From Phycisphaerales bacterium (GTDB lineage: Bacteria; Planctomycetota; Phycisphaerae; Phycisphaerales; SM1A02): a DNA stretch of 64,000 nucleotides. The notes below the pieces were generated by a model, which did no database searches, was not told where the DNA came from, and worked only from the letters and a program-made list of their open reading frames with translations. The stretch is taken from positions 45,270 through 109,269 of the forward strand of contig SIAR01000002.1 of assembly GCA_009691705.1 (NCBI GenBank), in the 5' to 3' direction. The position numbers and the translations under genes were made by a program. Positions 17,194 through 26,296 of this stretch are shown in pieces. The stretch's first letter is position 1, and every line of letters begins with the position of its first letter.

Positions 17194-18467
17194 ACGCGGG
17201 ATGAATCTATCTGCATCGCGATGGTCGCATTGCTTCCAAGGCCGAGTCCAAATGCCGAATGCACGCTCTCAAGTGCCCGCTGTCCACTCGCGGTGTCGAT
17301 GATGCAACTGATCTTTATCTCGCTGGTTGTGATGTTGTGAATAGTTATGCCGACTTCGCCCAGGGCGCGAAACATTCGGCTCGCGACCCCGGCGTGCATT
17401 CTCATGCCGACTCCGACAACCGACACCTTCGCGAGCCCGACATCAATCGACATCTCGCCTTCATTCAATTCGACGAGGGTTTTCGTAACGATCTGCTTCG
17501 CATCGGCAAGGTCGGCGTGTTCAACGGTGAACGCAATCATCGTCGCTGAGCCTTGCTCAGTCTGCATGATGTCATCCACCACGATGTTCGCACTCGCAAG
17601 CGCAGTAAAGAGTTTGCCCTGAAGACCAACCGTGTTCTTGATCTGTCGAATACTCACCCGACCAAGTTCTTCTTTGAGCGCACAACCGACGACTGCAAGT
17701 TCTTCCATATTTGGATTCTCCCGCGAGATCATTGTTCCTTGATCTGGCTTTTGACTATGACGAACATGAATCGGAACACCGTACTTTTCGCCGAAGAGCA
17801 CGGCGCGGGCGTGCATCACCCCCGCGCCAAGCGTCGCGAGTTCTAGCATCTCTTCATATGAAATCCGCGGCAGCTTGACTGCGCTGCGTACCAACCGTGG
17901 GTCTGCGGTGTAGACGCCATCGACATCGGTGAATATCTCGCAGTATCCCCCCGCTTCTGTAACCCGCAGCGCCGCAGCGATTGCGACCGCTGTGGTGTCG
18001 CTTCCACCGCGACCGAGTGTTGTGATTTCACCATCATCGCTAGTGCCTTGAAAGCCTGCCACCACTGGAATCTCGCCACGCGAGAGAAGTCGCTCGAGGC
18101 GCCCACATTCGATGCGGGTGATTCGCGCCCGACCATGCACGCCATCGGTGCGAAGTCCAGCTTGCCCACCGGTGAGACTGCTTGCTGGGCATCCAAGTTC
18201 GCGCAGTGCCATGGCGAGCAAACCAACGGTGACCTGCTCACCCGTGGCGAGCAACATGTCGAGTTCACGACGGTCGGGCAGTGGTGAAACTTGTTCGGCG
18301 AGGGCGATCAATTCATCGGTCGTTTTTCCCATCGCACTCGCGACCACAACGACATCAAACCCGCAGGCGCGGGCATCTGCAACACGCTGAGCAGCCCGAC
18401 GAATGCGCGGCGCATCAGAAATACTAGAACCACCGAATTTTTGCACGATAACGGGCATGAGCGCCAT
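17190..18467 (-). CDS. lysC: Aspartate kinase
   Basis: Phosphorylates L-aspartate, the first step toward lysine, methionine, threonine and diaminopimelate. The product is 425 residues, the usual length for a monofunctional enzyme. The amino-acid kinase domain starts with VQKFGGSS and has TTLGRGGSDTTAVA and the FTDVDGVYTADPR loop. Two ACT domains follow (from about 265), a sign of allosteric feedback by pathway amino acids. An internal ATG (MPVIVQKFGG) three codons in is an equally good start. The gene overlaps the downstream kinase by four bases. Confidence 0.95.
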   Translation of the reverse strand: MALMPVIVQKFGGSSISDAPRIRRAAQRVADARACGFDVVVVASAMGKTTDELIALAEQVSPLPDRRELDMLLATGEQVTVGLLAMALRELGCPASSLTGGQAGLRTDGVHGRARITRIECGRLERLLSRGEIPVVAGFQGTSDDGEITTLGRGGSDTTAVAIAAALRVTEAGGYCEIFTDVDGVYTADPRLVRSAVKLPRISYEEMLELATLGAGVMHARAVLFGEKYGVPIHVRHSQKPDQGTMISRENPNMEELAVVGCALKEELGRVSIRQIKNTVGLQGKLFTALASANIVVDDIMQTEQGSATMIAFTVEHADLADAKQIVTKTLVELNEGEMSIDVGLAKVSVVGVGMRMHAGVASRMFRALGEVGITIHNITTSEIKISCIIDTASGQRALESVHSAFGLGLGSNATIAMQIDSSRV

Positions 18468-18484
18468 CCTATGGCGGGTCGCGC

Positions 18485-20365
18485 TCAGTCGTCAGCGCCA
18501 ACGGCAGCCGCTTCGCGATCCTTTTGCTGACGGACAATTTTCTTGCGTTCGTTTTCTTTGAGAATCTTTTTGCGGATGCGGATCGCGGTCGGGGTGATCT
18601 CGACGTACTCATCCCCTTCGATGTACTCGAGCGCGCTCTCAAGCGTGAGCGGACGGGGAGCCTTGAGAACCACCGTTGCTTCTTTGTTCGATTCGCGCAC
18701 GTTGGACATCGGTTTCGCCTTCACAACATTGACGTGCAAGTCGCGGTCGCGATTGTGCTCTCCGACGACCATTCCCTCATAGACCACATCACCGTGGCTG
18801 ACGAACATTACGCCGCGTTCGGCAAGGTTGAGCAGAGAGAACGTAGTAGCGGTACCAGCGTCGACACCGATCATGACGCCGTTGATGCGCTTTCGTGGCG
18901 CAACGCGAATCGGACGATAGTCGCAGAAAGAGTGATGCATCACCGCTTCGCCGCCTGTGGCGTTGAGGATGCGTGTGCGCAGTCCGATGAGGCTGCGCGC
19001 TGGAATATCTGCCTCAACATGGCAACGTGTGCCGCGCATATCGACCTTGGTGATCTCTGCGCCGCGCTGTCCGAGCAACTCGAGTGCGCCTCCCATCACG
19101 TTCTGCGCGACGTCGAGGGCGAGCTTCTCATAGGGCTCATGTTTGACGCCGTCGATTTCGCGCTCAATGACTTCTGGCTTGCCGACCGTCAACTCAAAGC
19201 CCTCTCGACGCATCGTTTCGAGCAGCACTCCGAGGTGAAGCAGTCCCCGTCCCGACACATGAAACTCTTCTGCGCTCTCGCCCGGAGACACACGCAGCGC
19301 AACGTTGGCACGCAATTCACGCTCGAGTCGCTCCGAAATCTGCCGGCTCGTGACGAACTTTCCTTCACGACCACCAAGTGGGCCATCGTTGATTCTAAAA
19401 ATCATGTGCAAGGTCGGTTCGTCGACTTTGACGCGTGGCATCGCCACAGGATTATCTGGTGAACAGACTGTGTCTCCCACCTCGATATCGGTGATGCCTT
19501 CGATTGCGCAGAGATCGCCCGCACTGATCGAATCGACCGCTTGGCGCGCGAGGCCTTCGAAGCGCTTGACCCCTTGAATGCGGGCACGCTGCATAGTTCC
19601 ATCAGCCTTGCAGACGACGACGGGGGAATTCGCCTTTAGAACACCTTGAAAAACACGACCGATTCCCAGACGACCAACGTAATCGTTCGATCCGAGGTTG
19701 ACCACGAGGTATTGCAGTGGAGCGGTAATGTCACTCTTTGGCGCTGGAACCTTCGCTTCAATCGCGGCGAACAAATCATCGATGCCACGGGAACGATCGT
19801 TGCGGTCATTGCTTGCCCATCCATCTCTGCCTGAAGCCCAAATCACTGGGAAGTCGAGCGCGATGTCATCGGCGCCGAGATCGATGAGCAAATCGAAGAC
19901 CTCATTCACAACCTCGTCCGGGCGGGCATCTGGACGGTCGCACTTGTTGACGACGACGATTGGCTTCAGGCCGACTTCGAGCGCCTTCGAGAGCACAAAG
20001 CGCGTCTGAGGCATCGGTCCTTCCATTGCATCCACCAGCAAGAGGCAACCATCCGCCATGCGCAACACGCGTTCAACCTCGCCACCGAAGTCGGCGTGGC
20101 CTGGTGTGTCGATGATGTTCACGCGCAGCGCACGCCCCTTGGTTGGACCGTTCTGCAGCGTGTAATTCACCGCACAGTTCTTTGCCAAGATTGTGATTCC
20201 GCGCTCGCGTTCGAGCGGATTAGAATCGAGTACGCACTCGGCATCTTTCTCAACTTCGAGGGCCGCGCTCGAGGCGCGCAACATCGCGTCGACGAGGGTC
20301 GTCTTTCCGTGATCGACGTGGGCGATGATGGCGACATTGCGGAGGATGCTTTGGTCGTATTCCAT
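18485..20365 (-). CDS. typA: Ribosome-associated GTPase TypA/BipA
   Basis: A translational GTPase (626 residues from the ATG at 20365) that acts on the ribosome during assembly and stress. The G1 motif is AHVDHGKTT, then the switch I region [10 protein letters not shown]3 DTPGHADF and G4 NKCDR. Domains II, III, V and the TypA-specific C-terminal domain follow, ending in a lysine-rich helix. The frame is open farther upstream, but ATGGAATACGACCAA encodes the typical N-terminus ([16 protein letters not shown]). It lies 17 bases upstream of lysC on the same strand and is divergent from a small membrane protein. Confidence 0.95.
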   Translation of the reverse strand: MEYDQSILRNVAIIAHVDHGKTTLVDAMLRASSAALEVEKDAECVLDSNPLERERGITILAKNCAVNYTLQNGPTKGRALRVNIIDTPGHADFGGEVERVLRMADGCLLLVDAMEGPMPQTRFVLSKALEVGLKPIVVVNKCDRPDARPDEVVNEVFDLLIDLGADDIALDFPVIWASGRDGWASNDRNDRSRGIDDLFAAIEAKVPAPKSDITAPLQYLVVNLGSNDYVGRLGIGRVFQGVLKANSPVVVCKADGTMQRARIQGVKRFEGLARQAVDSISAGDLCAIEGITDIEVGDTVCSPDNPVAMPRVKVDEPTLHMIFRINDGPLGGREGKFVTSRQISERLERELRANVALRVSPGESAEEFHVSGRGLLHLGVLLETMRREGFELTVGKPEVIEREIDGVKHEPYEKLALDVAQNVMGGALELLGQRGAEITKVDMRGTRCHVEADIPARSLIGLRTRILNATGGEAVMHHSFCDYRPIRVAPRKRINGVMIGVDAGTATTFSLLNLAERGVMFVSHGDVVYEGMVVGEHNRDRDLHVNVVKAKPMSNVRESNKEATVVLKAPRPLTLESALEYIEGDEYVEITPTAIRIRKKILKENERKKIVRQQKDREAAAVGADD

Positions 20366-20399
20366 GGTAATTTGCGCTGAGCATCGCAACACTACTCGA

Positions 20400-20771
20400 A
20401 TGCCCGATCTGACGCCAACAGAATCTCGGAAATCTCCCTCGTGGCTGCGATTGGGCATCGCCCTTGCCATCGCGCTGAGTTCTGACACATTCAGTTTCTT
20501 TACTTCGGCGTGGGTTGTTACTGAGCCAGCCGTGATCGTCGTTGATGTCGCCACGGCGGTGCTGCTTTGGTGGGTGCTGGGTCGCCCTGCCCTGCTTTTC
20601 GTCGTCTTTGTCGCCGAGGCGATCCCAGGCATTGGGATGATCCCGCTCTGGACGATGGTGGTCGGAGCACTCGCAATGACGGGACGGCTACCAGCGGCAA
20701 TGGCAGCGCGCGCCGCGAGGACGAGCGCACCGCCGCCGACTAGTCCGCCAAACCACGATCAAGCGCCGTAG
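20400..20771 (+). CDS. Small hypothetical membrane protein
   Basis: A 123-residue protein of unknown function. After a short polar N-terminus it has about three hydrophobic segments (roughly 19-38, 41-62 and 65-90), with a charged, Pro-rich C-terminal tail. I recognise no catalytic motif. The start at 20400 lies 34 bases from the divergent typA ATG. The last 13 bases overlap the convergent M32 carboxypeptidase gene. Codon use matches its neighbours, so the frame is probably real. Confidence 0.65.
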   Translation: MPDLTPTESRKSPSWLRLGIALAIALSSDTFSFFTSAWVVTEPAVIVVDVATAVLLWWVLGRPALLFVVFVAEAIPGIGMIPLWTMVVGALAMTGRLPAAMAARAARTSAPPPTSPPNHDQAP

Positions 20772-22312
20772 AGCGGTCGCAGTTTTCCTTCGAGATAACT
20801 CAGATAGCACTCGGACGAGAGTGGTGATCCTGTCACACGTTCGCAGAGTTCGCCCGGCAGATATCGCCTGCCATGCGCATGAATCTCGCGGTTGAGCCAG
20901 TCGAGCAGTGGCTTGAATTCTCCAGCGGCGAATCCCGCCTCGAGATCTGGAATCGCGCGTTTGGCGGCGTCGTAGAACTGCGCCGAGTAAAGCGTGCCAA
21001 GCGTGTACGTGGGAAAGTAACCGAATGCGCCCATACTCCAGTGCACATCTTGCAGGCAACCGCGCCGATCATCGGGAACTGTAACGTTGAGATACTCCTG
21101 ATAGCGACGGTTCCATTCTGCCGGAAGATCCTTGGGGTCGAGCGATCCATCTATGAGCAATCGCTCGAGTTCGAAGCGCACCATGACATGCATGTTGTAT
21201 GTCGCCTCATCCGCATCAACACGAATGAATCCAGGCTCGACGATGTTGGCAGCGCCATATAGTTCGTCAAGCGTGAATGCACTCGTCGCGCTGCCGAAGC
21301 AACTCGTCAACTGCGGGGCGCACCACGTCCAGAACGAGCGCGAGCGTCCAACTTGGTTTTCCCAGAGGCGGCTCTGGCTCTCGTGAATTCCCAGCGAGAC
21401 CGCGCTGCCGAGTGGCGTGCCAATCGCGGTCGATGGAAGACCCTGCTCATACATGCCATGGCCCGCTTCATGCATCGTTGATCCGAGCGCATCGTTTAGA
21501 CAAGTCTCGGTGAAGCGGGTCGTCATGCGCACATCGCCGCAGTGGCTTCCGCCACAGAATGGATGGGTGCTCGTGTCGAGGCGTCCGCGCTGAAAGTCGA
21601 ATCCGATCGACTGCACAACCATGCGAGCGAACTTCATTTGTGCCTCTACTGGCAACGCCGTTTCATTGAATCGATTGGATGGCTGTTTGGATCCCGCCGC
21701 GAGATCGCGCAGAAGTCTCTGCAGTTGTTCGCGCAGTGGTGTGAACACTTTGGTGACGCTCGCCGCTGTGCAGCCCGGCTCGTAGGTGTCGGCAAGGGCA
21801 TCCCACGGTTCGCCTCCTGCCGGGATTCCGAGGCACGATGCCTTGGCTCTGTTCAGCTTCACGAGTTGCTCGAGCCACGGGCGAAAGCGGGCGAAGTCGC
21901 TTGCCTTTCGCGCCGCCGCCCATTCATGTTGAGCCTTGCTCGAAATTTCAGCGAGCTCGCTCACCAGTTTTTCAGGCAGACGCGTGGCGCGGTCGTAGTC
22001 GCGGCGAATCTCACGAACTTGGGCCGACTCTGCCGAGCCACCACCCATGAAAGCGTGGTCGCTCTCGCACTGTGCAAGCCACTCTCCGATGCGTGGATTA
22101 GTCGACATCTGATGATCAATGCGCGCCAGCAGCGCGAACTGTTTTGCGCGGTAGTCGACGCCGCCGGGTGGCATCATCGTTTCCTGATCCCATCCCAGTA
22201 CCGCACTGACCGCCCCCAAAGTGCCAGCCTCACGGGTGTGCGTGAGCAGTTGCTCGTATGCCTCAAGAGTCGATGCACAGGCCGCCGTTGATTGGAGTGT
22301 GGCAGTTGTCAT
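20759..22312 (-). CDS. M32-family metallocarboxypeptidase (carboxypeptidase Taq type)
   Basis: A cytoplasmic zinc carboxypeptidase of 517 residues, the normal family length. The zinc motif is HEAGHGMYEQGL (HExxH), and downstream GIHESQSRLWEN supplies the third ligand Glu. Other family segments are HPFCGG and DVRMTTR before the active site and the C-terminal QDVHWSMGAFGYFPTY. It removes C-terminal residues from peptides with broad specificity. It is probably transcribed alone: about 100 bases with a terminator separate it from the upstream DUF1573-ankyrin gene. Confidence 0.93.
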   Translation of the reverse strand: MTTATLQSTAACASTLEAYEQLLTHTREAGTLGAVSAVLGWDQETMMPPGGVDYRAKQFALLARIDHQMSTNPRIGEWLAQCESDHAFMGGGSAESAQVREIRRDYDRATRLPEKLVSELAEISSKAQHEWAAARKASDFARFRPWLEQLVKLNRAKASCLGIPAGGEPWDALADTYEPGCTAASVTKVFTPLREQLQRLLRDLAAGSKQPSNRFNETALPVEAQMKFARMVVQSIGFDFQRGRLDTSTHPFCGGSHCGDVRMTTRFTETCLNDALGSTMHEAGHGMYEQGLPSTAIGTPLGSAVSLGIHESQSRLWENQVGRSRSFWTWCAPQLTSCFGSATSAFTLDELYGAANIVEPGFIRVDADEATYNMHVMVRFELERLLIDGSLDPKDLPAEWNRRYQEYLNVTVPDDRRGCLQDVHWSMGAFGYFPTYTLGTLYSAQFYDAAKRAIPDLEAGFAAGEFKPLLDWLNREIHAHGRRYLPGELCERVTGSPLSSECYLSYLEGKLRPLYGA

Positions 22313-22361
22313 CCCCCTACCTTATTCGATTCGTCAATTGAGGATTCAAGAGAACTCCCGA

Positions 22362-22393
22362 CAAAAAAAGCCCCCCGCAATTGCGGAGGGCTT
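22362..22393 (-). terminator. Rho-independent terminator of the DUF1573-ankyrin gene
   Basis: On the minus strand an 11-bp stem (AAGCCCTCCGC / GCGGGGGGCTT) closes a four-base AATT loop and is followed by a run of T residues. It begins about 25 bases after the stop codon at 22418. There is no T-run in the other direction. Confidence 0.85.
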
Positions 22394-22417
22394 GGATTGT
22401 TGAAGAGTCTGAAGTCG

Positions 22418-24202
22418 TTACTTCGCGATCGACGGCGGAGGCGTCGGTGCTGGAAGTGGAATCGCACTCACTGCGCCGTTGGCGGCGAGCAAGTCAGCAA
22501 TCTCTTCTCCTGAAGCATCTGTGCGGCGCTGCGCAAGATCGAGTGCGGTGCGTCCCGTGGCATCTTTCAAGTTGAGATCAGCCCTTGCTGCAATGAGCAA
22601 CTTGACTTTGTCTGGACTTCCTGAAAGTGCCGCGAGCTGCATTGGCGAGTAGCCCTGCTTGTTCACGCTGTTGACATCCGCTTTCGCGTCGATCAGCAAC
22701 TTGACGCTCTCGAGCTTTCCACTGCGCACTGCCCGCATGAGTGCCGAGTCACCGGTGACGCCATCCTTGAGATTCAGATCAAGGTTTGGATTCTTGCTCA
22801 ACAGAATCGCAACGCTCTCGGGCTTGCCGATGCCAGCAGCCCAGATGAGCGGACTCAACCCATTCACATCGATGATCGACGCATCGGCTCCCTTGTTGAG
22901 AAGAATCTCAACCGTCTCGGCAGTTCCAAGACCGCATGCCCAAGTCAGCGGCGTTCCGCCGATTGAGTCGCGATTGGTCAAGCTTGCTCCGGCGTCAGCG
23001 AGACGTCGAGTTGCGTCGGCACTTCCAGTCTCAGCAGCGAGAGTAAGTGCACCCTTGCCAGTTCGATCTTGGGCGTTGATGTCGGCTTTGGACTCAATCA
23101 GAAGCGCAACGATCTCGCCGCGATTCTCACGCGCCGCCCAGTGCAATGCCGTGCGACCCGTGTCAGGATCAACTTGGTTGACATTCGTTCCAGCGACGGC
23201 AAGTAGTGCCTTGACCCTCACGATGTCACCCTGCTGTGCAGCCACAACGAGTTCACTCGTCGGAGTCGCCGCAGTGCGCGGAGTCGCAGTTGGAGGAGGT
23301 GGACGATCGCCCGCAAGCATTGGTCGCTTCACCATGACGCTCACAGCGGCTGCCTTTGGATGATCCGTTGAGATCGTCAACTTGATGGCGCGACCCTGTT
23401 CTTCCCACTTCGCCCAATCGACATTGAGAATGTGCTCTTTCGCAGCATCGGGACTAATGGCAGCCATGACCATCGGGTTCACTCCCGTGATCTTGAATGC
23501 TTGGCCATCGGCGGAAGCAACAACCAATTTGCCGTCGGTCGAGGCGGAGGTATCTCCCACCTTTGCGGCCCCCTCGATCACGTCAGGCGTGACTGTGACG
23601 TATGCAGCAACGTCCCCCTCAACAGTGAGAACGACTGGTGCTGCTCCGTCTATTTGAAAGGTGACGCGCTTCGAGAGATGCACGCCTTGCTTTGGACCGG
23701 GCTTGAGGGTGATTTCCATTTCGGTCGCGCCGCCCACTGGAATTGGATCCTTCGGCGCGTTCGCGGTGGTGCAACCACATCCTGGAATCGCTCGGGCAAT
23801 CGTGACTGGCTTGTCAGAAATGTTCTTGATCATCAACTTGCCGGTCTTTGGAACGTCTGCCTGCATCTCACCGAGATTGAGAATCGGTGGATCGAATGCG
23901 ATCGGCGGTGGGCCCGATAGCGCAGGTGTCGAGTCGATTGGTGGTTTGGCACCTGGAGCGCCTCCAACAGTGATCGCTTCATTGGGAGCCTTTGACGCAG
24001 TAAGGTCGCGGTTCGTCGCGGCGTTCTGTCGCGACAGGATGCCGTCGGTCGACCCAGTTGTCGGTTTCTGCTTGGCAGGAGGAGCTTGCGCCGCTGGCGC
24101 AAGACTCGGTGAAGCATTCTGAGCGATCGCCGCTCCGGTGATCGAGCTAGCGAGTGCCAGTGTGGCGAAGAGACGGACGTCGACGAATCGTTTCATAGTC
24201 AT
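22418..24202 (-). CDS. Exported DUF1573-ankyrin repeat protein
   Basis: A 594-residue protein with an N-terminal signal peptide (about 1-27, ending GAAIAQ) and a Pro/Ala-rich linker. A DUF1573 immunoglobulin-like domain (about 100-215) carries the signature IPGCGCTTA. A second beta-rich segment reaches about 300, and at least six ankyrin repeats (about 315-575, e.g. GRTALHWAARENRGEIVALL) follow, ending in a short Pro-rich tail. Exported ankyrin proteins usually bind other proteins; no enzyme motif is visible. The start has AGGA just upstream. Alternative start ATGAAACG lies two codons in. The ~210 bases upstream hold a possible -10 (TATACT at 24269-24274, minus strand) but no gene. Confidence 0.85.
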   Translation of the reverse strand: MTMKRFVDVRLFATLALASSITGAAIAQNASPSLAPAAQAPPAKQKPTTGSTDGILSRQNAATNRDLTASKAPNEAITVGGAPGAKPPIDSTPALSGPPPIAFDPPILNLGEMQADVPKTGKLMIKNISDKPVTIARAIPGCGCTTANAPKDPIPVGGATEMEITLKPGPKQGVHLSKRVTFQIDGAAPVVLTVEGDVAAYVTVTPDVIEGAAKVGDTSASTDGKLVVASADGQAFKITGVNPMVMAAISPDAAKEHILNVDWAKWEEQGRAIKLTISTDHPKAAAVSVMVKRPMLAGDRPPPPTATPRTAATPTSELVVAAQQGDIVRVKALLAVAGTNVNQVDPDTGRTALHWAARENRGEIVALLIESKADINAQDRTGKGALTLAAETGSADATRRLADAGASLTNRDSIGGTPLTWACGLGTAETVEILLNKGADASIIDVNGLSPLIWAAGIGKPESVAILLSKNPNLDLNLKDGVTGDSALMRAVRSGKLESVKLLIDAKADVNSVNKQGYSPMQLAALSGSPDKVKLLIAARADLNLKDATGRTALDLAQRRTDASGEEIADLLAANGAVSAIPLPAPTPPPSIAK

Positions 24203-24412
24203 TGTTCCTGGTTAGTCGAAATTGGTGGGTCGAATTGACTGTCTAAGAGAGTTAGAGGCAGATCGGCGAGTATAGGTGCTAGCCTGCGAGGTGAGCGTAG
24301 ATAAGAACTATCGGCTATTCGTCTGCTGAGTTGAGGCTGCTCGAGTTCAAATCGAAAAATTGATCCCGCGGTGGCAGATAAGCATTGTTATCACCTCTAC
24401 ACTCCCCACCCG

Positions 24413-25627
24413 ATGGAACCACTCCCAGAGCACCGTGACAGGCCACACATCCGCCCTTTTACGCCCATTGGCGTGCGAAACGAGGAGCAGAAGGTCTTTG
24501 TCGCGCTTCGCGATCCGGCGAATCTGCGGGGCGATGGCAACAGTCCTGTCGTTCCGCCTGAGTGGCTTCCCCTGCTCGCACTTCTGCAAGGTGAGAAGTC
24601 ACTGGACGAACTCGCCCAAGACACTGGCGCTCCAAAGGAATTTTTGGTGCAACTTGTTGCGGTGCTCGATGAGGCTGGATTGTTGTGGGGTCCAAATTTG
24701 GAACATCTTGAACGGGAGGCGATGGCGCGCGTCACCGCAGCGAATGCATTTCCTCTGGGAGCATCCACTGCCGCCGGAGAAGATCCAGTGGCAGCCAGTG
24801 CCGTGATCGCCGAGTTTCTTTCGAAGGCAGAAGATCCTGAACTCGATGGTGAACTGCTCGGCATCGTCGCTCCTCACCTTGACTACGCGCGCGGCGGAGC
24901 CACCTACGCCGCTGCCTACAAGTCATTCGGGGCGGGTGCGAAAGCCGACCGCATCGTCATCTTGGGAACAAACCACTTCGGTGCTGGGGATGGGATCGTG
25001 ATGAGTCGCTTCGGTTTTCAAACACCATTCGGAATCTTCAATGCCGACCTGCCCGTGATCGAAGCGCTTGCGGCGAGCCTCGGAACGCGCCTTTTCAAAG
25101 ACGAGATTGATCATCTGGGCGAACACTCCATTCAGATTCAACTTCCGTGGATTCACCAGATCTTTGGAAATGTGCCCATTGTCGCTGCGCTGGTGCCAAA
25201 TCCATGCGTACCGATGCTGGCCGACGATGGAGCGCGTGTCTCGTTCGACGAGTTTGTTCCTGCGCTTCGCGCCGCCCTTGAGGGAGCCCCAGGACGCACG
25301 CTCGTGATAGCGAGCGCTGATCTGAGCCATGTTGGACCGCAGTTCGGCGATGAGACCCCAATCGGCAGTGAGATTAGAAAACAGGTTGAGACGTATGACC
25401 GTTCCCTGCTTGCAGTCTTTCTCGAAGGTGATGACGAACTCTTCATCAAGAAAGTGGTCCACGATCAGAATCATCAACGCTGGTGCAGTGTGGGCAACAT
25501 GTCTGCTGCGAAACTCGTGACTGGAGGTTTGCCAGAACTTCTCGAGTACTCACAGTGCCCAACCGATGGCGAAGCGAACGACAACGCACTGGTAACGAGC
25601 GCCGCCCTGGCATTCGTTCGGATCTAG
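24413..25627 (+). CDS. MEMO1-like protein (AmmeMemoRadiSam system protein B family)
   Basis: About 404 residues from the ATG at 24413; a GTG at 24371 would add 14 more. The C-terminal two thirds match the MEMO family: GIVAPHLDYARGG, ILGTNHFG, EHSIQIQLPW and SADLSHVGPQFG, carrying the His and Asp residues of the metal-like pocket. The first ~120 residues are an additional region with an HTH-like helical segment (SLDELAQDTGAPKEFL). The AMMECR1-like and radical SAM genes that usually accompany this protein are not nearby. The biochemical function is not settled for the family. Confidence 0.8.
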   Translation: MEPLPEHRDRPHIRPFTPIGVRNEEQKVFVALRDPANLRGDGNSPVVPPEWLPLLALLQGEKSLDELAQDTGAPKEFLVQLVAVLDEAGLLWGPNLEHLEREAMARVTAANAFPLGASTAAGEDPVAASAVIAEFLSKAEDPELDGELLGIVAPHLDYARGGATYAAAYKSFGAGAKADRIVILGTNHFGAGDGIVMSRFGFQTPFGIFNADLPVIEALAASLGTRLFKDEIDHLGEHSIQIQLPWIHQIFGNVPIVAALVPNPCVPMLADDGARVSFDEFVPALRAALEGAPGRTLVIASADLSHVGPQFGDETPIGSEIRKQVETYDRSLLAVFLEGDDELFIKKVVHDQNHQRWCSVGNMSAAKLVTGGLPELLEYSQCPTDGEANDNALVTSAALAFVRI

Positions 25628-25648
25628 CCCAGTGCCGAGTGCTCGGGC

Positions 25649-26104
25649 GTGATTGCGGTAATCCAACGGGTGCGTCGGGCGAGCGTTCAGGTTGACTCTC
25701 AGATCGTGGGGGCAATTGAACAGGGCTTGCTGGTGCTTCTGGGGATTGCTCGCGGCGACGATGAATCAGACGTGCTGTGGATGGTCAAACGCATCACCCA
25801 CCTGCGCATCTTTGCCGACGCCGCTGGAAAGATGAACTGCGACGTCTGTCAAACTAGGGGCGCCGTCTTGATCGTGAGTCAATTCACGCTTCTCGCTGAC
25901 CTCTCAAATGGAAATCGACCTGGGTTCAGTGGAGCCGAAGACCCAGTGATTGCAAGGCAACGCTGCGATGCGGTGAGCCTTGGCATTGAGGCGATGGGAA
26001 TCCCAACGGCTCGCGGCGCATTTGCAGCGCACATGCTCGTCACACTCGAGAACGACGGTCCAGTCACAATCACCCTCGATTCGCGCGCGCGGCGTGCGGA
26101 GTAA
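25649..26104 (+). CDS. dtd: D-aminoacyl-tRNA deacylase
   Basis: A proofreading enzyme that hydrolyses D-amino acids (and glycine mischarged on tRNA-Ala) from tRNA. The 151-residue length is standard. Family motifs are VIQRVRRASVQVD at the N-terminus, SQFTLLAD in the middle and NDGPVTITLDS at the C-terminus, the cross-subunit Gly-cisPro loop. Translation starts at GTG 25649, 21 bases after the MEMO-like gene. A hairpin just after the stop has its T-run on the other strand and so probably serves the convergent gene. Confidence 0.93.
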   Translation: MIAVIQRVRRASVQVDSQIVGAIEQGLLVLLGIARGDDESDVLWMVKRITHLRIFADAAGKMNCDVCQTRGAVLIVSQFTLLADLSNGNRPGFSGAEDPVIARQRCDAVSLGIEAMGIPTARGAFAAHMLVTLENDGPVTITLDSRARRAE

Positions 26105-26150
26105 AAAAGAGCCCGTCGCTTACTCGGATAAACCAAGTCGCGACAGGCTC
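26103..26150 (-). terminator. Rho-independent terminator downstream of the uracil-DNA glycosylase gene
   Basis: On the minus strand a long stem (GAGCCTGTCGCGACTTGG pairing through a TTTAT loop with CCGAGT..GCGACGGGCTC) is followed by TTTTTT. The one mismatch in the plus-strand reading becomes a G-U pair on the minus strand, supporting that direction. It overlaps the dtd stop. It lies about 147 bases after the glycosylase stop at 26297, leaving a trailer of that size. Confidence 0.75.
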
Positions 26151-26191
26151 CTCGTGGGGGTATTTGATTCGACGAACTCCGCAATTCCCAT

Positions 26192-26260
26192 CTACCAAGC
26201 GCTTCCCACTCGCTGGTCTTGTTCCAACTGATCTCGTTTTCCCTTCCTCCAGAAATACAT
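26192..26260 (-). CDS. Possible 22-residue small ORF in the glycosylase transcript trailer
   Basis: Between the glycosylase stop (26297) and the terminator (26150) an ATG at 26260 opens 22 codons ending in TAG. The peptide is basic and polar (starts MYFWRKGKRDQ). No ribosome-binding site is apparent and I know no family, so this is weak. Apart from this frame and the terminator I see nothing in 26151-26296. Confidence 0.15.
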   Translation of the reverse strand: MYFWRKGKRDQLEQDQRVGSAW

Positions 26261-26296
26261 ACGCACCGCATCAGATCGGGATGCGCAGTGATTGGA

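Noticed and set aside
18524..19462. 312-codon open frame antisense to typA
   Set aside because: TypA is unambiguous on the other strand and the antisense product resembles no family.
26103..26150. Hairpin as a plus-strand terminator for dtd
   Set aside because: The T-run and the wobble that completes the stem are on the minus strand; the plus strand has no T-run after the hairpin.
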